Assembly: GCA_031285565.1 (NCBI GenBank)
Contig: JAITVY010000074.1
Coordinates: forward strand, 1-62,412
Direction of reading: 5' to 3'
Length of the DNA: 62,412 bases
From: Tannerella sp.
Lineage (GTDB): Bacteria > Bacteroidota > Bacteroidia > Bacteroidales > Tannerellaceae
Below the pieces are notes generated by a model. That model was not told the DNA's origin. It saw only the letters and a program-made list of their open reading frames with translations, and searched no databases. Below, in pieces: positions 1-10,100 of the stretch. The translations under genes and the position numbers were made by a program. Each line of letters opens with the position of its first letter. The stretch's first letter is position 1.

Positions 1-104
1 TATACTTTTTGATTTGCCACTCGGACGTTTTATTCGAGGTTTATTTTATTATTCTTCAACATTTTAGATCTTCTCTTTCATTCTATCCTTTTTATACCTT
101 TTGA

Positions 105-1481
105 TCTTCCCCCTGTACAAGCATACCTATTTATAGTGTACAGACTCTGGAACAGATAAAACGCAGCACATGTGTAGAACGAAGCTGGTATAATGCAATG
201 CTGTTAACTTCGCTGGGAATATCAGCAGGTATCGACTTTGTCCCGGCCAGAGGAAACCGTAATAATCCGCATATATGGAATGTAATCATAACCGAAGACG
301 GATCGTATCCGTTTGATTCGTACTGGTCTGACGAAAGATGGAGCAGCTATGCACATTATGACAACAAGTCGATTGATCAAGACTGGGGTAAATACCGTAT
401 GGCTAAAATATACCGTCACACCTACTCCACAAACCGGGAGATAGAAGACTGGACCTCTTCCGTCAAAAAAGAAGAAATTCCTTCGCTCTTTTTAAACAGC
501 AAAATCAAAGATGTCTCTGTCGAATATTTCGATACCACCAATGTTACTATACAATTACCACAAACAGCAACCGGACTTCCGGATTATGTTTATATATGTG
601 TTTATGGAAACAGATCGTGGGTACCGGTACAATGGGGAAAAGTCGATAAATCAAATAATCAGGTTTGTTTCGAAGGCATGGGACGGGATATTGTATATAT
701 GGTTTGCAAGTATAAAAACGGCATTCTGGAAACCATCACCGATCCTTTTTACCTGGATTATGAAGGACAAACCCAGCCGGTAAAAGAATCAGGCGAAACA
801 GATGATTTATATGTACGGGCAATCGGTTTCTTTGTAGAAAAACAAGAGAAGCATACGTCGTTTTCTCCTCTAAAGAATGCAACCTTTGTCGGGGTAAGCG
901 AAGACAATGCTTCATCCGACACGCTCCATACCGTATCGCTAAAATCAGATATATGGACTAATCAGATTGAATGCAATAACAAAGGCAAATACAGATATAT
1001 TGATCTGTATCTACCCTCAGATACAGTTTCTTTATGTGAAGTTGCATTTTATACAACCCATAATAGTAGCCTTGTAAAAGTACCTGATACAGAATTAATC
1101 ACAAAGTTAACCAGCATTCGTCCGAATGAACATCCCTCAATGATACTGGATAATTTATCCGCCACCGGTTTTCTGGGAAAGATTTCAGAAAAACAACCTC
1201 ATCATAAAATCAGATTCGACCTGGGAAAAGAGTATGAAATCAGTGCCATCCGCTATACCCCTTACACAAATAGCATGATGAGAAACGAAAGCAGTTATAA
1301 ATTATTCTATTGGAGCAATGGCTGGAAAGAGCACGATACACATACCGGAAATAATGGGGTGCTTATCTATGATTCTGTTCCTATGGGAACGCTGTACAGA
1401 ATCGAAACCGAGGAAATTAAAGCACAGAGAAATATGGAACGAATCTTTCTGTATAAAGACGGCCATATATACTGGATGTGA
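105..1481 (+). pseudogene. 5'-truncated transglutaminase-like protein with C-terminal discoidin-like region
   Basis: The first ATG in frame is at 198, but the frame is open back to a stop at 102-104 and the codons before the ATG still read as protein. The segment RSTCVERSWYNA precedes MLLTSLGI and carries the catalytic Cys of a transglutaminase-like core (codon 171-173). It is followed by His25 (NPHIWN) and Asp40 (YPFDSYW, numbering from the ATG), which completes a Cys-His-Asp triad. The C-terminal half resembles the discoidin-like tail of Bacteroidales surface proteins of this type. No start codon, signal peptide or N-terminal domain is visible before the Cys, and the first 100 bases are T-rich with no convincing frame. 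I infer a 5'-damaged remnant. An unusual start, or a sequence error just upstream, is the alternative. Confidence 0.6.
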
Positions 1482-1524
1482 TAAAAAAAACAGTAAATTT
1501 GCCATCAGATTAAAAGCTTAAAAT

Positions 1525-2016
1525 ATGAAGAAATATATTGTAGTAGTTAGTGTTATTGTTGCTCTGATGACAGCATGTAATAGCACACGACAGGATGGAA
1601 ATCAACGGGAAGATTCAACTCTGACAACAAATACGGACGCGACCAAAAAAGAAATTCCATTTCAGACAGCAGAAAGATACTTTGTAAAAAATACAGTAGA
1701 AAATAAAAACCTGACGTTAAAAATCACGAATCAGGAAGATTTTGATAACTATTTTGAAGCCGCAGCAACAATGGGCGAAAGCGGAAAGCCTACTGTGATA
1801 GACTTTTCAAAACAATTTGTTATCGCGATAATAGCAGAAAGTTCATCCATAGAAAAAAACATCATTGTATCAGATTTGACTTCAAAAGAAAATGAATTAT
1901 CAGTTTCTTATAAAATAGATGAAAAAGGGGAAGAAAGATCTTATGTATCCCGTTCCCTCTCATTGATGATAGTAGATAACAAATACTCTGGAGAGGTAAA
2001 ATTCGAAAAGCAATAA
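1525..2016 (+). CDS. Small lipoprotein of unknown function
   Basis: This 163-residue protein starts with a lipoprotein signal (MKKYIVVVSVIVALMTAC) whose lipobox Cys is residue 18, so it should be anchored in the envelope after cleavage by signal peptidase II. A low-complexity, charged linker (about 20-45) is followed by a compact domain (about 50-163) with alternating hydrophobic strands, such as KPTVIDFSKQFVIAII. I have seen similar small Bacteroidales lipoproteins without assigned function; a remote likeness to PrcB-type domains is possible but not demonstrable here. It starts 43 bases after the preceding gene and could be cotranscribed with it. No catalytic motif is visible. Confidence 0.75.
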   Translation: MKKYIVVVSVIVALMTACNSTRQDGNQREDSTLTTNTDATKKEIPFQTAERYFVKNTVENKNLTLKITNQEDFDNYFEAAATMGESGKPTVIDFSKQFVIAIIAESSSIEKNIIVSDLTSKENELSVSYKIDEKGEERSYVSRSLSLMIVDNKYSGEVKFEKQ

Positions 2017-2167
2017 TATGCTCATAACTCCACCAACAGGTTCATTTACATTTTTTCACTTATCAAACTAAAATAAATAGATTCGTCCTTTTCGGAAATA
2101 AACATAGTAGGCAAAAACAAGGTTAAAGGAAAAAGAATTATCATTAATTTATCATAAATACAGCCAG

Positions 2168-2184
2168 CTACGAAAAAATCGTAG
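2168..2184. promoter_or_regulatory. Operator-like palindrome (CTACGA-N5-TCGTAG)
   Basis: A perfect 6-bp inverted repeat with a 5-base A spacer ends 10 bases before the TATATTTG box at 2195-2202. Its length, core and position match the palindrome at 5844-5860 before the RND operon, so a common dimeric repressor is inferred. Confidence 0.5.
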
Positions 2185-2194
2185 CAAATTTAAC

Positions 2195-2202
2195 TATATT
2201 TG
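2195..2202 (+). promoter_or_regulatory. Bacteroidetes -7 promoter box (TATATTTG)
   Basis: This is an exact match to the TAnnTTTG consensus of Bacteroidetes housekeeping promoters, 28 bases before the ATG at 2231. The expected -33 region overlaps the palindrome at 2168-2184. Confidence 0.6.
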
Positions 2203-2230
2203 CAGATATCAATAACCGATATCATTAAAG

Positions 2231-3295
2231 ATGCAATTATTAAACATGCCAATCATAATACGTAAAAAAAGGAATATATTGCTTTTGTTATCTGCCATCG
2301 TATGCCTGAGTTGCACGCAACGTTCCGAAACCGAAAAGCACCAGAAAAACCGTGATAATATAATCAATGTTCACGATAGAGTAATCGAAATAGAGATGGA
2401 GGATGTGCTGATTGATGAATATGCTACATTATATCTGATTTCCGATTATCTGATTATCTGTGATTATGAGTCGCATGATAAAATGGTACACCTCTTTGAT
2501 AAAAAAAACTTCAAATATATCACCAGTACAGCCAATAAAGGACAAGGACCCGGCGAGATCGCTAATATCGGACATATAGAGGCAAATGAAGCGGAACGCT
2601 TATTTTATGTCACTGATCATGGTAAACAACGGATATTCAGTTACAATTTAGACAGCGTACTCGTAAACCCGGATTATATGCCTGAAGTAAAAATGAAAAT
2701 GAATGAAAGACAATTCCCTGCTAAGTATCAATATATCAACGATACACTCTCTTATGGATTAATTATTGAACCGATTGGTAATTCTGACTTCAGACCAACC
2801 GTGGGGCAATGGAATATGCAAACAGGAGAAATCAGCTTAATGAAATATACGCATCCGGAGATAGAAAAAAAACGTATTACGTTCGCTGTTTCAGTTGATA
2901 ACGGAATCTATGTTGAATGCTATTGCCATCATGACCTGATGAGTATTTGTACATTGGATGGCAATCTAAAATATAACATTTATGGCGAAAAATGGGATAA
3001 CCAAAAATCAAATAAATACATGTATTATGACAATGTGGCATTTTGCAAAGATAAGATTTTAGCTCTCTATGCGCCCGGTATAAATAATTTCGCTAAAAAA
3101 CCGAATGGAGAAATAAAAGGAAACAACTCGACTCAATTCATTATTTTCGATCTGAATGGTGATTATATTCAGACCATTGAAACCGGCTACAAGATTTCCC
3201 GTTTTTGCTATGATGAAGACAATAACCGCATCATCCTGAGTATGGATGATGATATACAGTTTGGATATTTTGATTTGGCTGGGATTATAGAATAA
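2231..3295 (+). CDS. 6-bladed beta-propeller lipoprotein (BF3164-like)
   Basis: The 354-residue product has a lipoprotein signal (KRNILLLLSAIVCLSC, Cys about residue 28). A second in-frame ATG at 2246 is an alternative start. The segment NKGQGPGEIAN (about residues 98-108) is the hallmark of the Bacteroidales 6-bladed beta-propeller lipoproteins, and the repeated strand patterns (e.g. YVTDHGKQRIFSYNLDS, FIIFDLNGDYIQTIE) fit propeller blades. The function of this family is unknown; surface or periplasmic binding is the usual guess. It is the first of three consecutive lipoproteins (next gene 14 bases on) and has its own promoter with a palindromic operator candidate. Confidence 0.8.
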   Translation: MQLLNMPIIIRKKRNILLLLSAIVCLSCTQRSETEKHQKNRDNIINVHDRVIEIEMEDVLIDEYATLYLISDYLIICDYESHDKMVHLFDKKNFKYITSTANKGQGPGEIANIGHIEANEAERLFYVTDHGKQRIFSYNLDSVLVNPDYMPEVKMKMNERQFPAKYQYINDTLSYGLIIEPIGNSDFRPTVGQWNMQTGEISLMKYTHPEIEKKRITFAVSVDNGIYVECYCHHDLMSICTLDGNLKYNIYGEKWDNQKSNKYMYYDNVAFCKDKILALYAPGINNFAKKPNGEIKGNNSTQFIIFDLNGDYIQTIETGYKISRFCYDEDNNRIILSMDDDIQFGYFDLAGIIE

Positions 3296-3309
3296 AGATC
3301 ACATACATT

Positions 3310-4437
3310 ATGAATAAAATCTACCTCGTATTTTTAGTTTGTATTTTCCTGTCATGCAATAAGAATGTCCTGATTGACAACAAATATGGAACTCCGGTTG
3401 AATTAGAGAGGATAGTAACAAATGTGGATTTAGATGACAATACCTTAAATTCTTATAATCTATTGTCAACTCTCTATTACTCCTTCAAAGACTATATATA
3501 TGCATATAATTATTTCACACATGCCATTGATATAATAAATATCACCGATAATAACGTTTCACATATTAAATTACATACGGAAGGGTCAAACGGTATTGCA
3601 GATGAAATAACCGGCCTTTATATAAGTTCGCCGGATAGCATTTGGATTGCAACAACGACAAATATTGTTCTTATAAATCCGGATGGAGAAATTATAAATA
3701 ACCACTCGTTGCTTGAAAAAGATTCCGAAACCGCATTGATTATGTGTAACTTTTCTGTCTGTACATCAAAAATATACTACAATCCAAAAAGGAATTCTTT
3801 GTTTTACTTAGTAATGTCGGTAAATGATGACAAATCAACATTTTTCGCCGAAGAACATTTGTTATCTGATAATACCAAAAAGAAGTATCCCCTATCTTTC
3901 AATACCGATAAAGATGTAAGAAATAAATACGGTTGGAAACAATGCCCTAATATAACTTTCACAGAGTCAAATATTTTATACAATCTCCCCATAGAATCCA
4001 ATGTGTATGCGATCGATATAGAAACAGGAAAAAATAGTGTATATGGAGGCAAAAGCCGGTGTACTAAAAATGAAGTCGATGAATTAAATCTTCCGTACGA
4101 TTTCGAACAGGCAAACAGGCATTATTGCAATAATGTTCATTTCTTCGAAATCAATTATGATCCGGTTAATGATTTTTATTACCGGTTACATCTGGGTGAA
4201 ATAGCGTATGATGCTACTCAGGATTTCGAATCAATCCTTAATAAGAAAGACATTTACTTAATGGTCTTTAATAACAAATTTGAAGTCATTAATGAGACTA
4301 AACTATATGATCAAAGATATGGCTTTCGAAATTGTTGGGGAGTAAGTAGCCAGGGATTTTTCATAACAAAAAGCAATCCATTTTACAAAGATGTCAACTT
4401 CGAACAATTTCAGACAGATATTTTTCATATAGAATAA
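3310..4437 (+). CDS. DUF4221-type propeller-like lipoprotein
   Basis: A 375-residue lipoprotein (MNKIYLVFLVCIFLSC, Cys 16). It resembles the DUF4221 family of Bacteroidales, which has propeller-like repeats; segments such as THAIDIINITDNNVSHIKLH and NIVLINPDGEIINNHSLLE look like blades. No enzymatic motif is present. The gene lies 14 bases after the preceding propeller lipoprotein and almost abuts the next one, so the three probably form one transcription unit. Function is unknown. Compared with the flanking efflux genes it is very AT-rich in codon use. Confidence 0.7.
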   Translation: MNKIYLVFLVCIFLSCNKNVLIDNKYGTPVELERIVTNVDLDDNTLNSYNLLSTLYYSFKDYIYAYNYFTHAIDIINITDNNVSHIKLHTEGSNGIADEITGLYISSPDSIWIATTTNIVLINPDGEIINNHSLLEKDSETALIMCNFSVCTSKIYYNPKRNSLFYLVMSVNDDKSTFFAEEHLLSDNTKKKYPLSFNTDKDVRNKYGWKQCPNITFTESNILYNLPIESNVYAIDIETGKNSVYGGKSRCTKNEVDELNLPYDFEQANRHYCNNVHFFEINYDPVNDFYYRLHLGEIAYDATQDFESILNKKDIYLMVFNNKFEVINETKLYDQRYGFRNCWGVSSQGFFITKSNPFYKDVNFEQFQTDIFHIE

Positions 4438-4459
4438 TTTGCGTCAAAAAGACACTTGT

Positions 4460-5605
4460 ATGAAGAAAACAATCATTCTATTCCAGCTATTTATTTTATT
4501 TTCCTGCACACATAAAAATCCGAATCATAATGATTCCAGTCTATATGTCGATATAAAAAATCAACATGAAGTTTCTCTTTTTGATCTGTTCAGCCATATA
4601 GAAATCATCCCATTAGAAACCTCTGACCATTCATTATTGAAGAACGTAGACAAAATACTCTTTTATGAAAACAACTATTATATTTTAGATATCGAACAAC
4701 ATATATTGTTGCACTTTGATATTGAAGGAAAGTTTATTTCACAGATAGCAAAAGCAGGTGATGGTCCTGAGGATTATATTAATCTAAATGATTTTTTTAT
4801 TGAAGGTCAAAATATTTATATTCTGTCTCCTATGGGTATCGTTTATAAATATGACCTGAATGGCCATTTACTAGATAAAATCTATTTAGAAGGGAAATCA
4901 ATCAGTTATCATAAATTTGCACCTTTGAATGAAGACAAGATTCTTTTCTGGTCTAGTGTTGGTTATGATACAGAGCAACTAAGTTTATTTTCTCGCAAAG
5001 AAAATAAAATAATAAGTTATTTCTATAAAGACCATGACATTTTAAATAATTTAGCGAAGGATGTTTTCTATTCCTGGAACAATATGGTATATTTTTATAA
5101 ACCTTTCCACAATGAAATTCGATCAATCAAAGATGATAATTTAACCGTTAATTATCAATGGGATTTTAAAGAAAACAATACCGGAGTAAAGAACATCGAC
5201 CTCCCGGAAAATAATCCGGACCATTTACTAAATGCATTACAAAGCCTTGAAATACCTTATTTCTTCAATATGCAGGCTCAAACAAATCATTACTATTATG
5301 CACAACTTATATCGGGGCTTAAAAATACAAGTCATATATTCTATGATAAACAAACAGATTCTAGTGTAATTTTCAGAAAATTTAAAGAGGATCTGCATTT
5401 TAATCCGGTTTATTGGCACGAAGATTATGTAATAGGCATAACGAATCCTTTTTATTCAATAGACAAAATGATTAGCCCTGATATGATTGATGATATAGGA
5501 AAATCAAGATTCTTCAATTTAAAAGAAGATGATAACCCCTGCTTAATAAAATATCATTTCAAAAAAACAGCTTCCCTCCTGTTGATTATATGCAATCGAT
5601 TGTAG
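4460..5605 (+). CDS. 6-bladed beta-propeller lipoprotein
   Basis: I place the start at the ATG at 4460 (MKKTIILFQLFILFSC, lipobox Cys 16) rather than the TTG at 4439, because the signal peptide begins there. The mature protein begins with the family-typical pattern (DIKNQHEVSLFDLFSHIEII PLETSD, split here) and contains AGDGPEDYIN, a variant of the GxGPGE propeller signature. The expected family end (KEDDNPCLIKYHFK) is followed by 13 atypical residues (TASLLLIICNRL) before the TAG. The same reading frame then continues beyond the TAG into a fragment of another family (5609-5803). I infer a deletion junction close to the 3' end of this gene; the propeller itself seems intact. Confidence 0.75.
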   Translation: MKKTIILFQLFILFSCTHKNPNHNDSSLYVDIKNQHEVSLFDLFSHIEIIPLETSDHSLLKNVDKILFYENNYYILDIEQHILLHFDIEGKFISQIAKAGDGPEDYINLNDFFIEGQNIYILSPMGIVYKYDLNGHLLDKIYLEGKSISYHKFAPLNEDKILFWSSVGYDTEQLSLFSRKENKIISYFYKDHDILNNLAKDVFYSWNNMVYFYKPFHNEIRSIKDDNLTVNYQWDFKENNTGVKNIDLPENNPDHLLNALQSLEIPYFFNMQAQTNHYYYAQLISGLKNTSHIFYDKQTDSSVIFRKFKEDLHFNPVYWHEDYVIGITNPFYSIDKMISPDMIDDIGKSRFFNLKEDDNPCLIKYHFKKTASLLLIICNRL

Positions 5606-5608
5606 GCG

Positions 5609-5803
5609 ATGGAATCAGAGACTATACCAATGATTTATTGGGACAAAGAAGGTCAGCAGTCCATTGATCATAAAACAGCTTTCGATTACGAATTAATTTA
5701 TGATAATGTTCCAAATAACGCATTACTTCTACTCCACAATCATACCCGTGGGAATCAGGAACACATTTCCACCTACGAAAACGGAAAACAAGTCTGGTGG
5801 TAA
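5609..5803 (+). pseudogene. C-terminal stub of a transglutaminase/discoidin-family protein
   Basis: This 64-codon frame has no signal peptide and too little length for a domain. It aligns with the C-terminus of the truncated gene at the window start: both have YW, then IYD-x-VP-x3-L, then a charged stretch with I-x2-Y-x-(D/N)G and a terminal Trp (IYWDKEG, YDNVPNNAL, YENGKQVWW against FYWSNGW, YDSVPMGTL, YKDGHIYWM). It shares frame with the upstream propeller gene, separated only by its TAG. I read it as the 3' end of a second family member left behind by a deletion. Confidence 0.6.
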
Positions 5804-5843
5804 AAAATAATATTAAAATCTTTTAATTAAGAATTATAATCTA

Positions 5844-5860
5844 TTACGAATATTTCGTAA
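5844..5860. promoter_or_regulatory. Operator-like palindrome (TTACGAA-TAT-TTCGTAA)
   Basis: A perfect 7-bp inverted repeat with a 3-base spacer ends 11 bases before the TATATTTG box of the RND operon. It occupies the -33 region, so a bound dimer would block initiation. It resembles the element at 2168-2184. Confidence 0.6.
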
Positions 5861-5871
5861 GAACATTTTAT

Positions 5872-5879
5872 TATATTTG
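5872..5879 (+). promoter_or_regulatory. -7 promoter box (TATATTTG) of the RND operon
   Basis: Exact TAnnTTTG match about 104 bases before the adaptor start codon, which leaves a structured leader of roughly 100 nt. Confidence 0.6.
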
Positions 5880-5914
5880 CAAAATAAGAAAGAAAATCCG
5901 TCCAATCCCCCTGA

Positions 5915-5934
5915 GGAAAAGGCGCCACTTTTCC
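5915..5934 (+). repeat. Hairpin in the RND operon leader
   Basis: GGAAAAG and CTTTTCC form a 7-bp stem around GCGCCA, in the leader between the promoter and the start codon. It follows a CCCCCTGAGG stretch reminiscent of the short palindromic repeat family of this window. Its role is unknown. Confidence 0.5.
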
Positions 5935-5982
5935 TTTCAAAAGAGAAGTTGACTTTAGAATTTTGAATTAAATAATGTGCGC

Positions 5983-7050
5983 ATGAAATACAACCAACTA
6001 CCTGCCATACTAACACTTATATGCCTGATAAGCTGTAGTGGTGCAAATAAAGGGGATAACGACGCTGAACAATCCGTTGAAACGGTTTTACCGGAAACAG
6101 CAAACGAAGTTACCACCACAACACTTCATACAACTGATTTCAATCATGAACTGATAAGTAATGGCAAATTATCAGCCCGTCGGTTCGTTGACTTACGGTT
6201 TGAAACAACCGAAGTCATTGCTGAAATCTATGTTAAAAACGGTGACCGCGTCAGTAAAAATCAAAAACTCGCCGAACTGGCCACTTTCCGGCTGGATAAT
6301 CAGCTCGCCCAGCAAAAAGACGCACTCGACAAGGCCAAACTGGAACTTCAGGATGTGCTGATCGGGCAAGGATTTACGCTCAAGGATTCAAGTAACGTAC
6401 CTCCGGCCACCATGCAGCTGGTACGAACCAAGAGCGGATACGATCAGTCCCTGGCACAATATGAACTGGCTGCATACGAAAGGCAACATGCCGTATTGAC
6501 AGCTCCTTTCGACGGCATCGTTGCCAACTTATTCGCAAAACAATACAATACGTCTTCTACAGCCGATGTTTTCTGTACGATTATTGATCCTCGTAGCCTG
6601 GAAGCATCTTTTACGGTATTGGAAAGTGAACTGTCGCTGATAAAAACCGGCGACAAAGTAGAGGTTACTCCTTTTGCCATTCCTGATGAAAAAACCGAAG
6701 GACGCATCACGGAAATAAACCCGTTAGTAGATGCTAACGGCATGGTACAGGTGAAAGCTGCCGTTACAAATGCCGGAAAATTATTTGAAGGAATGAATGT
6801 CCGTGTCAGTATCTACCGCCCATTGACAAAACAATTGGTTGTTCCGAAAGATGCAGTTGTTCTACGCTCGGGCAAACAAGTCGTATTCACACTTGTCAAC
6901 GAAAAAGCATACTGGAATTATGTACAGACAGGAGTGGAAAATGCAGGATACTATACCGTCACCGAAGGACTAAAAGAAGGAGATATAGTGATTACAAGCG
7001 GAAATATTAATCTGGCCCATGAAGCGCCGGTAGTAATTATTAATGATTAG
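5983..7050 (+). CDS. RND efflux periplasmic adaptor (membrane fusion protein), lipoprotein
   Basis: The ATG at 5983 is preferred over the GTG at 5977 because a lipoprotein signal starts there (ILTLICLISC, Cys 18). The layout is that of HlyD/AcrA adaptors: a biotinyl-lipoyl-like hairpin half (RFVDLRFETTEVIAEIYVKN), a coiled-coil segment (QKDALDKAKLELQDVL), a return half (APFDGIVANLFAKQYN), and beta-barrel and membrane-proximal domains ending with KEGDIVITSGN. It links the inner-membrane permease to the outer-membrane channel. It is the first gene of a four-gene operon; the permease follows after 57 bases. Confidence 0.9.
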   Translation: MKYNQLPAILTLICLISCSGANKGDNDAEQSVETVLPETANEVTTTTLHTTDFNHELISNGKLSARRFVDLRFETTEVIAEIYVKNGDRVSKNQKLAELATFRLDNQLAQQKDALDKAKLELQDVLIGQGFTLKDSSNVPPATMQLVRTKSGYDQSLAQYELAAYERQHAVLTAPFDGIVANLFAKQYNTSSTADVFCTIIDPRSLEASFTVLESELSLIKTGDKVEVTPFAIPDEKTEGRITEINPLVDANGMVQVKAAVTNAGKLFEGMNVRVSIYRPLTKQLVVPKDAVVLRSGKQVVFTLVNEKAYWNYVQTGVENAGYYTVTEGLKEGDIVITSGNINLAHEAPVVIIND

Positions 7051-7107
7051 TGGTCAATGATTAATTGAATTTGCCTATCTATCATTAATAATTAAACATT
7101 TACAATT

Positions 7108-10100
7108 ATGCTTAAGTTCCTCCTACAACGCCCCATAGCAGTATTAATGGCTTTCACAGCCTGTTTTATTCTCGGTTTGGTAACTTATTTTACATTGCCG
7201 GTGTCGTTATTACCCGATATTGCCATACCTGAGATTACCGTACAGGTTTCGGGAAAGAACAGCTCTGCCAGGGAACTGGAAAATACGGTCGTAAAACCCA
7301 TACGCCAGCAATTAATGCAGGTGGCCCGTCTACGCGACATTCAAAGCGAGACACGCGATGGAGCCGGACTGGTACGTTTAAGCTTCGACTTCGGGACAAA
7401 CACCGATCTGGCCTTTATTGAGGTAAACGAAAAGATAGATGCAGCCATGAATTATCTTCCACGCGAGGTGGAACGTCCGCGTGTTATCAAAGCCAGTGCT
7501 ACGGATATACCTGTATTTTACCTTAATCTGACGCTTAAGGAAGTTGAAAGTGGAAAATTGAAAGTGGATAATGAAAATCAGTTTTCAACTTCTAATGCCG
7601 AGTCAGGATATGATACAGAGCAATTCCTTGAACTATGTGAATTTGCCGAAACAGTCATCAAACGGCGTATTGAGCAGTTACCCGAAGTTGCAATGGTCGA
7701 CGTTACCGGCCTGATGAGCCGTCAGCTACAAATCATACCCGACACGAAAATGATGGAAATGTCGGGCTTCACACTTTCGGAACTGGAATCCGCCCTTACC
7801 TCCAACAATATTGAACCGGGCAGTATGACAGTGCGCGATGGATATTACGAATACAACATCAAGTTCTCCTCTTTACTGCGAACAGTCGAGGATGTAGAAA
7901 ATATTTATTTACGCAAAAATGAACGCATATTCAAGCTAAAAGACCTGGCACAAATACAGGTCGTTCCGGCTAAGCAAACGGGCGTTTCCCTATCAAACGG
8001 AAAAAGAGCAGTCACACTGGCAGTTATCAAGCAGGCCGACGAAAATATGGATGCAATGAAAGAGTCGTTACAGGAGGTAACCAACTATTTTTCATCCATC
8101 TATCCGGACATCGAATTCAGTATCTCACGCAACCAGACCGAATTACTTGATTATACCATCTCAAACCTGAAAGAGAATCTTTCATTGGGATTCATCTTTA
8201 TCTGCATCGTTGCCATTTTATTCTTAGGTGATGTAAAAAGCCCTGCTGTGATAGGACTTAGCATGATCGTCAGTATTGTGACCAGTTTCCTCTTTTTCTA
8301 TCTGTTCAATATGTCACTGAATATTATTTCCCTTTCAGGATTAATACTCGCCCTGGGAATGATGATTGATAGTTCAATTATCGTAACCGAAAACATCACC
8401 CAATACAGAAAAATGGGAAATTCACTCGAGGACTCATGTGCCAAAGGAACAACGGAAGTAATCACTCCCATGCTTAGTTCTACATTTACAACCATAGCTG
8501 TGTTTGTTCCCCTGGTATTTATGAGCGGCATTGCAGGAGCTATATTCTACGACCAGGCATTTGCTGTAACAGTTGGGTTGATCGTTTCGTATTTCACCGG
8601 TATTATGCTACTCCCCGTCCTTTACAAACTGGTTTACAGCATACCCGAAATAAAAAAAGGTTGGCTGAATAAAAAGTTTAACAATCCCATTAAAGAACAC
8701 ACCCTGGATAAGTTCTACGATAAAGGCATCGATTTTGTTTTCCGGCATAAAGCAGGTAGTCTTTTATTCGTAGCCATCACAATCCCCCTTTGTGTATTCC
8801 TTTTTTATCTCTTGCCTAAAAGCCGGATGCCTGAAATTAAACAACAGGAATTACTTACCCATATCGAATGGAATGAAAATATTCACGTCGATGAAAATCA
8901 ACATCGCGTTAACCGTCTTTTCGATGACGTTCGCCATTCCGTGACAGAATACACGGCCTATATAGGACAACAGCAGTTCCTCTTAAACCGCGAGCAGGAA
9001 TTATCAGTATCAGAAGCTGAACTATATTTCAAAACAGCCAGGACATCCGAAATAGAACCTCTGCAAAAGACCATCACCCAATGGCTGCAAAAGAATTATT
9101 CGGGTGCAGCATTTTCCTTTGCTCCTCCCGAAACTTTTTTTGAGAAATTATTTGTAACAGGCGAAGCCGATATCGTGGCTGAATTATATACAAGAAATAA
9201 GGCAGAAAGTCCGACACCGGCATTTATCAGTGAAATAGAATCCGGCCTGACAAAAAACACGAACCATACACCTGTGAAGATTGCATTCGAGAATCAATTG
9301 AATCTCTCGATCGACAGGGAGCGGTTGTTACTGTATAATGTAGATTATGACGAAGTATATCGTCTGCTTAAAACAGCGTTTAAAGATAATGAAGTAGCGA
9401 CTTTACGATCATATCAGCAGTATCTGCCGATTACCATTACCGGCAACGAACAATCCGTAAATGAGATCATGCGTAATACGCTGATCACACTTCAGCCCCA
9501 AGCCGGAAAAAAGGAAGAGAAAAAAGATAAGCTAAGCATTCCTCTCAGTACATTTGTTAAAATCACCCCGGGCGAAGACCTGAAAACAGTTACAGCCGGT
9601 AAAAACGGCGAATATATACCTTTCCGTTTTTTCAATGTGAAAGATCCGGAACAACTAATGGAAAATGCGAAAAAGAGTATAAAACAAACATCACTGATCC
9701 AATCCGGGCACGATGCATTGGATGTTGATTTTTCGGGAAGTTTCTTCTCCAACAAGAAAATGCTGAGTGAACTGATTGTAATCCTCCTCGTATCTGTTTT
9801 GCTGATGTACTTTATCCTGGCTGCCCAGTTCGAAAGCTTCCTGCAGCCACTTGTCGTATTGATTGAACTTCCGATCGATATCGCTGCGTCATTGTTTGTT
9901 TTATGGATATGCGGACATTCGTTGAACCTGATGAGCGCCATTGGTATTGTCGTTACCTGTGGTATCATCATCAACGACTCCATATTGAAAATAGATATGA
10001 TAAATGAGCTCCGGAAAGCCGGGGTTCCGATCATGGAAGCGATCCATGAAGCTGGACGCAGACGCTTACGCCCGATTATCATGACTTCACTCACCACCAT

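Noticed and set aside
2231..5605. Propeller lipoproteins as part of a peptide natural-product cluster
   Set aside because: No radical SAM enzyme, precursor peptide or ABC exporter is visible nearby.
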